Source of the DNA: Pseudorhodobacter antarcticus
Lineage (GTDB): Bacteria; Pseudomonadota; Alphaproteobacteria; Rhodobacterales; Rhodobacteraceae
NCBI GenBank assembly: GCA_945860375.1
Contig: CAMAQR010000031.1
Span: forward strand, 1 to 45,032
Direction of reading: 5' to 3'
Length of the DNA: 45,032 nt
Shown here: positions 1 to 9,280 of the stretch, piece by piece
Layout of the letters: each line of letters begins with the position of its first letter
Numbering within the stretch: the stretch's first letter is position 1
Notes under the pieces: generated by a model
What the model saw: only the letters and a program-made list of their open reading frames with translations
Told to the model about the DNA's origin: nothing
Databases searched by the model: none
Position numbers and translations under genes: made by a program

Positions 1-976
1 CCCAGTCGCGGCTGTTGAAGATAACCGAGTGGGGCGCGAATTGCCGGTTGGCCTGCAAGAAACGCTCGGTGCGAACGCGGTCGCTCAGCACCGCTTGCAC
101 CCGTGTCCCGCAGCCCTCCTGCTGGAACCTTCCCAGTTGCGCAATAAACTGGTCAGAGAACCCGGCGCCGGGCAGGATCGTCGCATCCCACTGACGATCC
201 AGCGCCGCATCAATCCGGGTGGCCTCCATGCCTGTCGGTATCCATGGGCCGGTCGTGTCATCGAAGGCCATGCAGATCGCAATGCCGAAAGGTTGCACAG
301 CGCGGTGCATGCGCTGGAACCTCAACAATCCGCCGGCAAGGACGTTTTTCTCCGCCACCACAAGAATCGACCTCCAGGTCGGGGCGGGAGGTGTCTGCGG
401 CATGGACGGTTGCTTGCGGAAGAAAGCAATCTTTTCCACACGTTCCAAAGGCTTGAATCCTGCCGCCTCCAACTCTGTGACCAGGCGCGTCGGGCCAAGC
501 CCAGGGGCATCGCAATTGTCAATCGCGACGATTCCCCCATCCAGGACATGCGGCAGCCAGCGCAAGATATCGTCGCGCACCGTGGCATAACGGTGGTCCC
601 CGTCGATATACAGCATGCCGATCGGCGTCTTCCAGGCCAGTGCCACATCCCGTGCCGGCAAGTTGATCAGTGAGGCATGTTCGAAAGCGCCGGACTGCAC
701 CATGTTCACATAGAAGTCGCGGCGATCAACCGGGCCGAACTGTTCACCCAACACGCCCGTGAATGGCGCATGGGGATCGATGCAATACAGCTTTGTGCGC
801 CCTGACCGCCCTGCCAAAAGGATGCCGTGACACAGCGCGACCGAGGATTTGCCCTTGTAGGTGCCGATCTCGACGATATGCCCGGCATCCACCGAGGCGG
901 CATGCCGAACCAGCGCCAAGCCCTGAGCCAAGTTGATGCCGCCCTGAGCCGAGGATAGAAAATCTTCAATGCTCAT
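1..976 (-). CDS. SAM-dependent methyltransferase / glycosyltransferase fusion (partial, 3' end off window)
   Basis: The frame is open from an ATG at 976 to the window edge (325 codons, no stop), so the C-terminus is missing. Residues about 30-190 look like a class I methyltransferase of the Methyltransf_24 type. VEIGTYKGKSS is the SAM-binding glycine loop, LYCIDPHAPF is strand 2, and MLYIDGDHRY with GGIVAIDN are the later acidic motifs. From about residue 205 a new domain starts (SILVVAEKN...) that resembles the N-terminal half of a GT4-type glycosyltransferase. An AGAGG ribosome site lies 6 nt before the ATG and a TAG lies in frame four codons upstream, which supports this start. It is the last visible gene of a minus-strand run of glycan-modifying genes, 17 bp after the sulfotransferase gene. 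Methylation of a sugar or lipid-linked glycan is inferred; the substrate is unknown. Confidence 0.7.
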   Translation of the reverse strand, partial: MSIEDFLSSAQGGINLAQGLALVRHAASVDAGHIVEIGTYKGKSSVALCHGILLAGRSGRTKLYCIDPHAPFTGVLGEQFGPVDRRDFYVNMVQSGAFEHASLINLPARDVALAWKTPIGMLYIDGDHRYATVRDDILRWLPHVLDGGIVAIDNCDAPGLGPTRLVTELEAAGFKPLERVEKIAFFRKQPSMPQTPPAPTWRSILVVAEKNVLAGGLLRFQRMHRAVQPFGIAICMAFDDTTGPWIPTGMEATRIDAALDRQWDATILPGAGFSDQFIAQLGRFQQEGCGTRVQAVLSDRVRTERFLQANRQFAPHSVIFNSRDW

Positions 977-993
977 CACGAACCTCTACACTG

Positions 994-2196
994 TCATGGG
1001 GCGCTTTCAGCCAGAGCAATGGGGCCGCGCGGTGTTTCGTGCCCTTTGTACCTTCTAAACTCATACCGGCCATGGTTCAGGTAATGGTAAACAGGGTCCA
1101 TTCTGGCATCTGCGACGTCTGGGTTGCGCAGCAGGTATTCTTCGGCATCAAAATCTGCCGGAAGTTCCTGCGATTCATGCTGTGGAGTTGCGGCCACGCT
1201 TGCCGAAGATTTGGCGTGCAAGTCCGCGAACGATTCAAATAACAGCGAAAGGTCGTCCGCGTCGAACATACCGGCTTCTGTGTGGACGTTGGCGGGTCTG
1301 GGCTCAACTCTAAGCTTCTCACCCTCGGGAAGGTGCCGGTTCAACACGGAAAGCTCGGGACTGAAATGATCCAGCAAGCTTTGGTCAATGTCCGTGAAGA
1401 AAGGATCTTTTCGAAGATCAACAGAGGTTTTGAACTGGTTCAGAAGCGTTGCTGACAGTCTTGACAAACCCGCAGACTCCGACAGGGAAACCATCTTTGC
1501 CTGTCGATAGGAGATCGACGGATTAAACAGCCGGTTCTCGCCACGATAAAGATCGACGCCAGCCGTCTCAACACCGATTTCGCGCAGAAGTTTGTCAAAC
1601 AGGGTTGCCTTGTGGTGATCGTAATTGATGAGGCGCAGATCCAAGTCGCCGCCCGCAAGCATGGCGACGTTATGGAATGGCGTGTCTTTCCCGTTCAAGG
1701 ATCGGAGCTTCACAAACGCGTCGAGGTCTGCTGATGTTGAACTGGTCTTTATACACTGCTTCCAGTTCGAGACAGTTCGATCATAGATGTCACGGACAAA
1801 TGCGATGATCGTGACGGAATGGCGGGTGTCGAGATCTTTCAACCATTCGACAGTCTCACCAGACATCCATGGGCTTAAGAACTCCCCTGACAAAAGCACA
1901 GTCTGGCAAGCGCTGGCGTTGATCGCTGCATCGACTGTCGGCGCCAGATAGGCCCGTACCAGCCCTTGGGGGCTGTGAATGACACGGTCAGCAGATGCCA
2001 TGTTCAACATCACATGCCTCAGGTTGCCCGAGCAGGCCGTGATCTGCGCATTTTCCGGGTTGGGATATGAAATGCCAATACGGTCAAGTGCTTGCGCATT
2101 TATCGAGAGCAGCGCTTGCAGGGCCGAGCTGCCGGTCTTTGGCAACCCTATATGAAAGAAGAGGCGTTTTCTCATTTTGGTGCTTGATCCATTCAC
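994..2196 (-). CDS. Sulfotransferase-like protein
   Basis: A 400-residue protein. Near the N-terminus, FHIGLPKTGSSALQAL matches the 5'-phosphosulfate loop of PAPS-dependent sulfotransferases. IIAFVRDIYDRTVSNW around residue 150 matches the 3'-phosphate-binding segment. The C-terminal stretch (about 350-385; FDAEEYLLRNPDV...YHYLNHGRYE) is a short module often appended to bacterial polysaccharide-modifying enzymes. The protein probably transfers sulfate from PAPS to a surface glycan at the cytoplasmic face; the acceptor is inferred. The start could be ATG 2196 or the ATG seven codons in (MRKRLFFHIG), which begins right at the conserved fold. It lies 51 bp after the larger sulfotransferase/glycosyltransferase gene on the same strand, so both are probably co-transcribed. 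Confidence 0.75.
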   Translation of the reverse strand: MNGSSTKMRKRLFFHIGLPKTGSSALQALLSINAQALDRIGISYPNPENAQITACSGNLRHVMLNMASADRVIHSPQGLVRAYLAPTVDAAINASACQTVLLSGEFLSPWMSGETVEWLKDLDTRHSVTIIAFVRDIYDRTVSNWKQCIKTSSTSADLDAFVKLRSLNGKDTPFHNVAMLAGGDLDLRLINYDHHKATLFDKLLREIGVETAGVDLYRGENRLFNPSISYRQAKMVSLSESAGLSRLSATLLNQFKTSVDLRKDPFFTDIDQSLLDHFSPELSVLNRHLPEGEKLRVEPRPANVHTEAGMFDADDLSLLFESFADLHAKSSASVAATPQHESQELPADFDAEEYLLRNPDVADARMDPVYHYLNHGRYEFRRYKGHETPRGPIALAESAP

Positions 2197-2247
2197 GGCT
2201 TCAAGGGCCGTTTTTGCCTGGCAAAGGCGGTACGTTGAGCGGCCCGC

Positions 2248-5200
2248 TCAACCGTGGTCCGACAGTGTCAGAGGTTGGTCGAGCTTTCGGAAAGGCAGCT
2301 GGTTGATGCGAGATCCCTCGATATGGCGCATCATGGCCTCCGTGTCCGCCCCATAGCCCGCGCAGATGTTCTCCCAGCCTGATGTATCAATCGGGAAGAC
2401 GCCATCGCGCAACAGGTCAGTCTTTACGAAGGGAAATCCAAGATCCAGCATCCGCCGCCATGCAAAGTGCGTCGGGTTGAAAGCAGACATCATTGAGGGT
2501 TCACATCCAAACAGCGTCTCTGTTCCGAACACGAAATACTGGCAGGGATCATGCAGGTAGCGGCTAAGTGGTGCTATCGCATGCTCGTATCTTAAAATAA
2601 CCTGCATTTTATCCTCTTCGTTCTGGACCGTATTCCAGAAAATGCGCAGCGTATCAGATTGAAGATTTTGCTGGCTCCACCCGAAGAAATAGCTTTGGGC
2701 ATGGTGCGATGTGTTGGTGCATTCGCTCAGCGCGAAGAACCCGGCGTTCCGATCACGGATGCTGTCGATCATTGGGCCAAGCGGTTGGAACGGGCCGAGA
2801 ATGCTGTCATTGGCGAAATACAGCCGCTCTGCGCTCCAAGCCTGCGGAAAACCGCGCAGGACATCGGCCCAGGCGCCGAAATCGTAACCGCCGTTCTCCC
2901 TCAGTAGCACACCGTCGGCAAGGTCCATGACGGCATCGGCGACCGGGATCGACAGATCATCCACCACGAGACAGGCGATGACCAGCAATCCGGCCCGCCT
3001 CAACTCTTCAAGATAGGTCAGGGTGTAGTCCAGCGGTGCGCCGAGCGGGCAATGCATGACGAAAAGGCAAACCTCGCGGCCCGCGACCGAAGCGGGTGGC
3101 ATCTTGCGCCAAGCGTTCGCAACTGCCGGTCCGGCCTTCGACAAGACGGACGGGATTCGCGATTTCTGCAACGGGCCCATTTGGGCGAAAAGATCGCGTG
3201 CCCCCCATGCCAACCTGAACCGGGCGACCTCCGGATCCGAGGCGCTGACGACTTCGGCCATCAGCACGCGCAGGGCCGAATAGCGTTCGTACATCCGGGC
3301 CAGACCCATCGCGGTCAGATCCTGCCGCCGCTTGCTGCCGATGCTGCCGCCGCCAGTGTGGTGGACATAGACATTGTCGGCGATCACCGAGTCGAACCCG
3401 AGGTCGATCAGCTTCAGTCCCAGGTCCTGCACCTCCCAGTAACCATGCGGGAAGGCCTCGCAATCCAGCCCGCCGGCACGATCGAAGGCGCCACGGTGGA
3501 CCAACAGGCAAAAGCCCGAAAGCAAGGGGAAGCGCGGAAACACCTTTTGCGTGATGGTCTGCACCAAAGCCGCCATCTCGTCCGGCGTCCAGTCAGCCGG
3601 CGGCGCTGCGCCGATCACCGGGACTGGTCGGATCGTCTGATGAAAGCCATTGTTGGACAGCGGGCCCACAAGCGCGGTCTGCGGCCCCGCCTGCATCGCC
3701 TGCAACATTCCGTCCAGCCAATGCGGCGTCACCTGCGTGTCACTGTTCAGAAACAGCATGTAGGGCGCGCTGCTTTGCCCGACACCTGCCATCACCGCGC
3801 GGGTGAAGCCCAAGTTTTCGGCATTTCGGACCAGATGTACATCGGGGCAGCGATCACGGTATTCCGCAAGCCAAGCCGCGGTTTCGGGCGAGGAGCAATC
3901 GTCCACCAATATGATCTGCCCAATCGCCGCTGACGGCCAGCGGCGGATCGAGGCGAGACAGACCTGCAGGTCGTCAATCGCGTTGTAGACCGGAATGATG
4001 ATATCGACGCAGGCCTTTTGTCCTGGCTCGGGTTTTTCCAGCGGCACACAATCTGCCTTGTCTGCCAGAATCCCGATTCCGTCAAGAAACTGGGAGAACC
4101 GCGCCTCATCAGCCGTGTCGCGGAAGGCGCGGAAGGTCTCGGCCAGCAATTCACCTGCAGAGACATCCAGCAAATGGGTCTCCAGATATTGGGCCAGATC
4201 GAACAGTGCCGCCTCATCGTCGCCCTCATTGGCCAAAAGGGCGATGCGCAGCAGTTCGCGGAAATCGCCCAAGTGTTCGTAAGGGGCCAGGGCCTCGATG
4301 CTTTCCCGCGTCTTTGGATCCTTCAGCCGCAGCCTCGCCCCTGCCAGCGCCACCAGCGCATCCAGATTGCCGGGCTGTCGGTCCAGCGCCTTGGCGGCAT
4401 GATCGACGGCCAGATGCAGCGCGCCCAGCCGCAAAGAGGTATTGGCGATCAGCGCATGGCTTTCGGCATCGTCCGGTGCGCAATTGAGCGCAAACCGCAG
4501 ATAAGCATGGGCCTGCGTGATGTCTCCGTCCTTGAAGCAGGCGATACCGCTGGCGCGGAACCGGGCGGCGAGGGCGTCACGATCCGGGCTGGACGCGGGC
4601 GCAGCAAGGGTCCGGGGTGCAACGGGCATGGACACCAGACGGCTTTGGGCTGCCGCCGTCTGGCGCGCATAGCCGAATGTGTCGAAATCCTGCCGGTACA
4701 GGCGTTCAATCGTGGCTATGTCTGCCGGGCTTGGCACCGACTTGGGGATGGAAGGATCGCGCGCAAGAACACGCTCGAAGCGAAGCGGATGGTCGCAGAT
4801 GCCAACCAACTCATCGAGATAGGCTGCGATTTGATCCAACCCGTTTTCCAGCCGGAAGACCGTCGCATGTCCCGGAATCAGATCAACCATCGGCCGAAGG
4901 TGGTTGTCGTACAGCCATGGGTTCTCGGCAATCGCGTCATCAAGATGTGCAATCCATGACGAAAAACTCTCACTCTGGTCGATCCGCTGCAGCTGGTCGC
5001 GCAGATAATGGTACTCCGAGAGCAGCCTTTCGACAGGATGGCGCACGATCGCAAACGAGGCGTCGAAAAAACCCGCAGGAAACAGCCGGTCCAGATTGTC
5101 GACCGGTATGTGCTGGGCGGAGCTGCGGGTCCAGTGGCGCGAACCCGGCAGCGCAAAGAAAAGCTCGTCCAGAAAAGCGACGGAGCCGAACCGCGCGCGC

Positions 5201-5283
5201 AGATAGTGTTTAACCGCAGATCCGCCGCATTTTGGCACATGCGCGAAGTAGATGATCTTTCCGGTCGTCTTGATGATAGGCAT
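2248..5283 (-). CDS. Sulfotransferase - family 2 glycosyltransferase - RgpF-like fusion
   Basis: A 1011-residue multidomain enzyme. Residues 1-230 are sulfotransferase-like, with IYFAHVPKCGGSAVKHYL as the PAPS 5'-phosphosulfate loop and FAIVRHPVERLLSEYHYL as the 3'-phosphate motif. Residues about 265-420 are alpha-helical and TPR-like. Residues about 425-650 are a GT2 fold (IIIPVYN, ILVDDCSS, LFLNSDT as the DxD-like site, then a GYWEVQDLGLKL helix). Residues about 735-1000 resemble the rhamnan synthesis protein F family (LRENGGYDFGAW, LYFANDSILGPF). The ATG at 5283 was chosen over an upstream in-frame codon at 5373 because AAGGA lies 6 nt before it and the conserved domain begins at once. The likely role is to build and sulfate one surface polysaccharide or a glycan on a protein. 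The acceptor cannot be read from sequence. Confidence 0.8.
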   Translation of the reverse strand: MPIIKTTGKIIYFAHVPKCGGSAVKHYLRARFGSVAFLDELFFALPGSRHWTRSSAQHIPVDNLDRLFPAGFFDASFAIVRHPVERLLSEYHYLRDQLQRIDQSESFSSWIAHLDDAIAENPWLYDNHLRPMVDLIPGHATVFRLENGLDQIAAYLDELVGICDHPLRFERVLARDPSIPKSVPSPADIATIERLYRQDFDTFGYARQTAAAQSRLVSMPVAPRTLAAPASSPDRDALAARFRASGIACFKDGDITQAHAYLRFALNCAPDDAESHALIANTSLRLGALHLAVDHAAKALDRQPGNLDALVALAGARLRLKDPKTRESIEALAPYEHLGDFRELLRIALLANEGDDEAALFDLAQYLETHLLDVSAGELLAETFRAFRDTADEARFSQFLDGIGILADKADCVPLEKPEPGQKACVDIIIPVYNAIDDLQVCLASIRRWPSAAIGQIILVDDCSSPETAAWLAEYRDRCPDVHLVRNAENLGFTRAVMAGVGQSSAPYMLFLNSDTQVTPHWLDGMLQAMQAGPQTALVGPLSNNGFHQTIRPVPVIGAAPPADWTPDEMAALVQTITQKVFPRFPLLSGFCLLVHRGAFDRAGGLDCEAFPHGYWEVQDLGLKLIDLGFDSVIADNVYVHHTGGGSIGSKRRQDLTAMGLARMYERYSALRVLMAEVVSASDPEVARFRLAWGARDLFAQMGPLQKSRIPSVLSKAGPAVANAWRKMPPASVAGREVCLFVMHCPLGAPLDYTLTYLEELRRAGLLVIACLVVDDLSIPVADAVMDLADGVLLRENGGYDFGAWADVLRGFPQAWSAERLYFANDSILGPFQPLGPMIDSIRDRNAGFFALSECTNTSHHAQSYFFGWSQQNLQSDTLRIFWNTVQNEEDKMQVILRYEHAIAPLSRYLHDPCQYFVFGTETLFGCEPSMMSAFNPTHFAWRRMLDLGFPFVKTDLLRDGVFPIDTSGWENICAGYGADTEAMMRHIEGSRINQLPFRKLDQPLTLSDHG

Positions 5284-5481
5284 CGTGTTCCTTGATCGGA
5301 TGGTTGTCCCGGTTTGGTCTTCCCGAACTGGCGTCGACTGGCACGCGCGAGAAGCAAAGGGCACCATCCGCATGACGTGTTGGTGTCTGCGGTGGCATTT
5401 CTATACTCAGCATCGACCTTTTGAGGAAGTGCCGAAACCGAGATGTCAAAAGCGATGCTTGAATTGAGGTGACGCGGATGA

Positions 5482-5801
5482 TCAGGCGGCGCGGTTTGTG
5501 GCGTCGTTGGTCCCTCCGACACCGTCGTTGAATCTGGTGCCTTCGGTAAGGTTTGGCTGCTGCTTGCTGCCTTTCGGTCGGAGCCACCTCTTCGAGGCTG
5601 CCAGAACGAGGGTTGAACACCGTCAGTTTCGCGGGCTTTGGTCAGGCAAACAACGCCCTTCTCGTATTTCACACCATAGGTTTCGGAGAAAACTGTCAGC
5701 GCAGTTTCGGCCTCTGCGCGCGTCTCAGCGTGCTGGATATCATCCAGATCCGACTTCACCACAGCCAAGCCACATACAGGGGACGCCAACTTCAGTCGCA
5801 T
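5482..5801 (-). pseudogene. IS256-family transposase remnant (internally deleted and frameshifted)
   Basis: The first part (5801 down to about 5630) encodes DIQHAETRAEAETALTVF, then YGVKYEKGVVCLTK. This is the region of IS256/mutator transposases just before the conserved CLTKDRE-FYDFPAEHW block. That block and the segment after it are missing. The extreme C-terminus then reappears in another frame (about 5480-5590): LAASKRWLRPKGSKQQP, TRFNDGVGGTND and a TNRAA ending with TGA at 5482. The remnant starts only 9 bp after the hlyD-like gene and separates the secretion operon from the sulfotransferase genes. A possible degenerate IS end (TTTTGACATCTCGG on the minus strand) lies near 5435-5460. 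The gene cannot make an active transposase. The span 5284-5481 otherwise shows nothing but presumed upstream sequence of the fusion gene. Confidence 0.7.
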
Positions 5802-5810
5802 GCGCCGGGA

Positions 5811-6992
5811 TCAACGTTCGCGCAAGGCCTCGTTGCTTTTGTACAAAGGCTTGGTCAGATAGGTCAGGATGGTCTTGCCGCCGGTCTGGAGTTCGACCTC
5901 GGCCTGCATACCGGGGCGAATTTCCAGATTTTGCTGGCGGTCGTTCAACTGGCTGCGATCCACCCGCAACGTGACCTTGTAATGTGGGTCGCCATCCGGC
6001 GTCCGCGCGCGTTCGTCCTTGAACGTGTCGGCGGAAATGAAGGTCACTTTGGCCTTCAGAGAGCCATAAATCGTGTAATCATAGGCCGACAGCTTGATCA
6101 CCGCATCCTGTCCCTGCCGGACCGAGGCAATGTCGCGCGGTTTCACCTTGGCCTCGATGAACAGCTCTTCATCCAGCGGGATGATCTGCAGAATCTCTTC
6201 ACCCGATCGAACAACCCCGCCGATGGTGGTGACCGACAGCTTGTTCACCACGCCGCGCATTGGAGCCACCAGAATGGTGCGGGCCAATTGATCCTCGGCC
6301 AGTTTCAGCTTTTGGCGCAGACTGGCCAGTTCGCCTTGGGTCTTGGAATAGTCGTTGGCGCGTTCCAGTTCTGTGGTGGTGATCGCTTCTGACAACCGGT
6401 TTGCGGCGTCGCTGAGGGCTTTGCGGGCGCGGGTGACTTCGATCAGGGGGGCGATTTCCTGTTCATACATGTTTTGCAGCAAGTCGAGTTCCTTGTCGGC
6501 CTGTTCCAGCACTGCCTGTGCGCCTTCGACCCGCGCCTGAAATTCGCCTTGGCGTGCCGTCAGCAGCGCCTTTTCGGACGCGACAATATCGGGGACACGG
6601 TTGGACAGGCTGGCGGGGATATCGAAGCCGGATTCGCCTGCAATCTCGGTTTCCAGCCGGATGCGGCGGATTTCCAGCGCCGCGATTTCGTCTGACAACT
6701 CGTCCACCGCCGATTGATACTGGGTGCCGTACAGCCGGGCGAGGGTTTGGCCGGGTTCGACCACATCGCCTTCGGCCACGTTCAACTCGGCCAGAATGCC
6801 GCCTTCAAGGTTCTGGATGATCTGCGGGCGGGACGATGAGACCACCTCGCCCGTGGCGCGCACGATTTCATCGACCCAAGCAACGGCGGCCCAAACCACG
6901 AACACCACGGCGGCAACGACGATCATCCAGATCGTGCGGCTTGGGCCCCGCATCTTTTCGGCGAAATCATCGTCAAAACCGGCAAGGCTCAT
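5811..6992 (-). CDS. Type I secretion membrane-fusion (adaptor) protein, HlyD family
   Basis: A 393-residue periplasmic adaptor linking the inner-membrane ABC exporter to the outer-membrane channel. A short cytoplasmic N-terminus is followed by one transmembrane helix (IWMIVVAAVVFVVWAAVAWV, residues about 21-40). A lipoyl half-motif comes next (QNLEGGILAELNVAEGD), then a long coiled coil (about 90-230), then the second lipoyl half and beta-barrel (ILVAPMRGVVNKLSV, IRPGMQAEVEL). The length is typical of the family. Its ATG overlaps the stop of the ABC gene by 4 nt (ATGA), which indicates translational coupling. It is the last gene of the adhesin secretion operon. Confidence 0.92.
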   Translation of the reverse strand: MSLAGFDDDFAEKMRGPSRTIWMIVVAAVVFVVWAAVAWVDEIVRATGEVVSSSRPQIIQNLEGGILAELNVAEGDVVEPGQTLARLYGTQYQSAVDELSDEIAALEIRRIRLETEIAGESGFDIPASLSNRVPDIVASEKALLTARQGEFQARVEGAQAVLEQADKELDLLQNMYEQEIAPLIEVTRARKALSDAANRLSEAITTTELERANDYSKTQGELASLRQKLKLAEDQLARTILVAPMRGVVNKLSVTTIGGVVRSGEEILQIIPLDEELFIEAKVKPRDIASVRQGQDAVIKLSAYDYTIYGSLKAKVTFISADTFKDERARTPDGDPHYKVTLRVDRSQLNDRQQNLEIRPGMQAEVELQTGGKTILTYLTKPLYKSNEALRER

Positions 6993-9280
6993 GTGCTGCC
7001 CCCGCTGGTGGCGGTGGCGCGGACGGTGCTGAGCGTCAGTTTTGGCGCAGGTTCGGGGGTGGCGACCGGATCGGCGGGCGGTGCTTTGTTCAGATGCGCC
7101 AAAACCGCCTCTCGCGGGCCATCGACCACAAGGCGGCCATTCTGCAAGATGATGGTGCGGGCGGTCAGTTGCAGGATGGGCACCCGGTGGGTGGCGATGA
7201 TCGCAGTGCGCCCCTCCAGCCAGACCTTCAACCGGCTGACCAGGGTGGTTTCCAACGTCTGATCCAGCGCCGCCGTTGGCTCATCCAAAATCGCCACCGC
7301 CGGGTCTTGCAGCCACAGCCGCGCCCAGCCGATGCTTTGGCGTTGACCCACTGACAGGCCTTCGCCCATTTCCCTGATCTCAAGGTCCAGCCCGCGCGGA
7401 TGGGCGCGGACGAACTGACCCATGCCTGCAAAATCAAGCGCCTCTAGCAACCGATCATCGTCACGTTCCAGCTGCGTCATGTTCATGTTGTCGCGCAGGG
7501 TGCCCGCGAACAACCGCACTTCTTGGCCCAGATAGCCGATGCCCCGGCGCAGATCGCGCGGATGCACTTGCCCCATGTCAACGCCATCAATCAGGATGCG
7601 CCCCGCCGAAGGTTCATAAAGTCCGGCCAGAATGCGCAGCAAGGTCGACTTGCCCGACCCATTGGTGCCCAGAACCGCAATGTGCTGGCCCGCCGGGATC
7701 GACAGTCCCGGAATTTCCACCGTCGCCGCCGAATGTGGATCATAGCGGAACTCAATGTTGCGCAACTCGAACGCGCCGGTCAGTTTTTCGCGGCGCAAGT
7801 AGCGGCGGCTTGCGTCTTCGGCCTGTTGGGCGTTCGCGATGGCGTCCAACCCGTCCAGCGCCGCTTTGACGTTGGTCCATTTTGACATCGTCGACGACAG
7901 CGCGGCCAATGGCCCAAGCGTGCGCCCGGTCAGGATGCCGATGGCGATGATGGTGCCGACGGTAAACTGGCCCGCAAACACAAGATAGGCCCCGGCGACC
8001 ACAGCCAGAACATAGGTCGCTTGCTGCACACCTTGCGCCCAATAGCCAAGGATAGAGGTCAGGTGGCGTTGGTCCGACGATTTCACCGCCGACAGGGTGG
8101 AAAGCTCGGCCCATATGCGTTTCACCCGGTCTTCACCACGCTGGGTGGTGACGGTTTCGGCCTCGAAGATCGCCTCGTACAGCAGACGCGCGGCGCGGGT
8201 GCTGGCGCCTTGGGTGGCAGCGGTCAGCGCGACCATGCGCTTTTGGAACAAGAAACCGGGCAGCACCATCAGGATGCCACCGGCCACCAGAATCCATACC
8301 AGATTGCCACCGATGCTGGCCACCAGCGCAAGGAAGATCAGGATGAACGGCAAGTCGGCAAGGCTGCCAATGGTGGTCGCCGTGAAGAACTCCCGCACCG
8401 ATCCGAATTCGCGCATGGCGCTGAACAACCCACTTGGGCTGCGCTGACCGGGGCCGTGTTTCATGCCCAGCAACTTGTCCATCAACCGGGCCTGCACGGC
8501 CAGTTCGATCCGCTTGCCGGTCACATCCATCAGACCCGATCGTGCCAGTTTCAGCCCGGCTTCCATCAGGATCGCCAACAGCGCACCAAGGGCCAGAACC
8601 CATAGAGTGGGCTCACTTTGATAGGGGATCACGCGGTCATAGACCTGCATCGAAAACAGCGAAACCGACACCGCCAGCAGGTTCGCCACCAAAGACCCGG
8701 CGGCCACTTCGAACAGCTGGCGCTTGTAGCGGGCGAACTCGCCCCAGAACCAATGCGCACCGGTCTTTTTCTCAATATGCCGGGTTTCCAGCTCTTTCAG
8801 CGTGGTCTTACCCCGCAAGATGCGGCCCGCGTAAACCTGACCGAAATCATAACTTGGCACCTCGGCCCGCATGTCCGGGCAAGTGGTGTCATAGATTTGC
8901 AGCCCGGTTTCACCTTCGGCCAACACCAGCACGATCTGGCCCGAGGTCATTTCGGCCAGCGCGGGCCAATGCTCGGCGGTGGGTTTGGCCACCCTTTCAA
9001 CGCTGGCAGCCATGCCATTGCCGCGCAAAGCCAGCGCCATTTCCTCCAGCCCCAGCTTTCCAGCCCCAGCGGCGATCTGCAGGTGTTCCAGAACATCGGC
9101 AATCGCGATTTCAGACCCCAGCAGGCTGGCATAAACCGATGACAGCTGCGCGCGGCTTAGGGCGCGATCGGTGTGGCGCGGGCGTGACGGGCAGGCGGCG
9201 GGCGCCGGACGTGCCGCAATCGGGGCAGCGGCGGCCACCCGACTTGCGTTGATGTCAAAGGCCACCACCCGGTCATTCAC
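6989..9280 (-). CDS. Type I secretion ABC transporter with degenerate C39-like N-terminus (LapB/RtxB type)
   Basis: A 763-residue fused permease-ATPase. Residues about 35-165 resemble the peptidase C39 fold but the catalytic cysteine position is not evident. This is as expected for C39-like domains that bind the substrate without cleaving it. Residues about 185-460 form the six-helix exporter domain. The nucleotide-binding domain has Walker A VLGTNGSGKSTLL (about 535), the signature LSVGQRQSIGWARLWL and Walker B VAILDEPTAALD. It should energise export of the adhesin encoded at the head of the operon. It overlaps the upstream TolC-like gene and the downstream adaptor gene by 4 nt each. Confidence 0.92.
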   Translation of the reverse strand: MNDRVVAFDINASRVAAAAPIAARPAPAACPSRPRHTDRALSRAQLSSVYASLLGSEIAIADVLEHLQIAAGAGKLGLEEMALALRGNGMAASVERVAKPTAEHWPALAEMTSGQIVLVLAEGETGLQIYDTTCPDMRAEVPSYDFGQVYAGRILRGKTTLKELETRHIEKKTGAHWFWGEFARYKRQLFEVAAGSLVANLLAVSVSLFSMQVYDRVIPYQSEPTLWVLALGALLAILMEAGLKLARSGLMDVTGKRIELAVQARLMDKLLGMKHGPGQRSPSGLFSAMREFGSVREFFTATTIGSLADLPFILIFLALVASIGGNLVWILVAGGILMVLPGFLFQKRMVALTAATQGASTRAARLLYEAIFEAETVTTQRGEDRVKRIWAELSTLSAVKSSDQRHLTSILGYWAQGVQQATYVLAVVAGAYLVFAGQFTVGTIIAIGILTGRTLGPLAALSSTMSKWTNVKAALDGLDAIANAQQAEDASRRYLRREKLTGAFELRNIEFRYDPHSAATVEIPGLSIPAGQHIAVLGTNGSGKSTLLRILAGLYEPSAGRILIDGVDMGQVHPRDLRRGIGYLGQEVRLFAGTLRDNMNMTQLERDDDRLLEALDFAGMGQFVRAHPRGLDLEIREMGEGLSVGQRQSIGWARLWLQDPAVAILDEPTAALDQTLETTLVSRLKVWLEGRTAIIATHRVPILQLTARTIILQNGRLVVDGPREAVLAHLNKAPPADPVATPEPAPKLTLSTVRATATSGGST

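Noticed and set aside
3052..3933. Long plus-strand frames opposite the fusion enzyme, and similar long antisense frames elsewhere
   Set aside because: These are shadows typical of high-GC coding DNA, lying opposite strongly supported proteins, with no domains.
5802..5810. Possible continuation of the IS256 remnant into the hlyD end
   Set aside because: The HlyD reading frame has a normal family C-terminus and stop at 5811, so the adaptor gene is intact.
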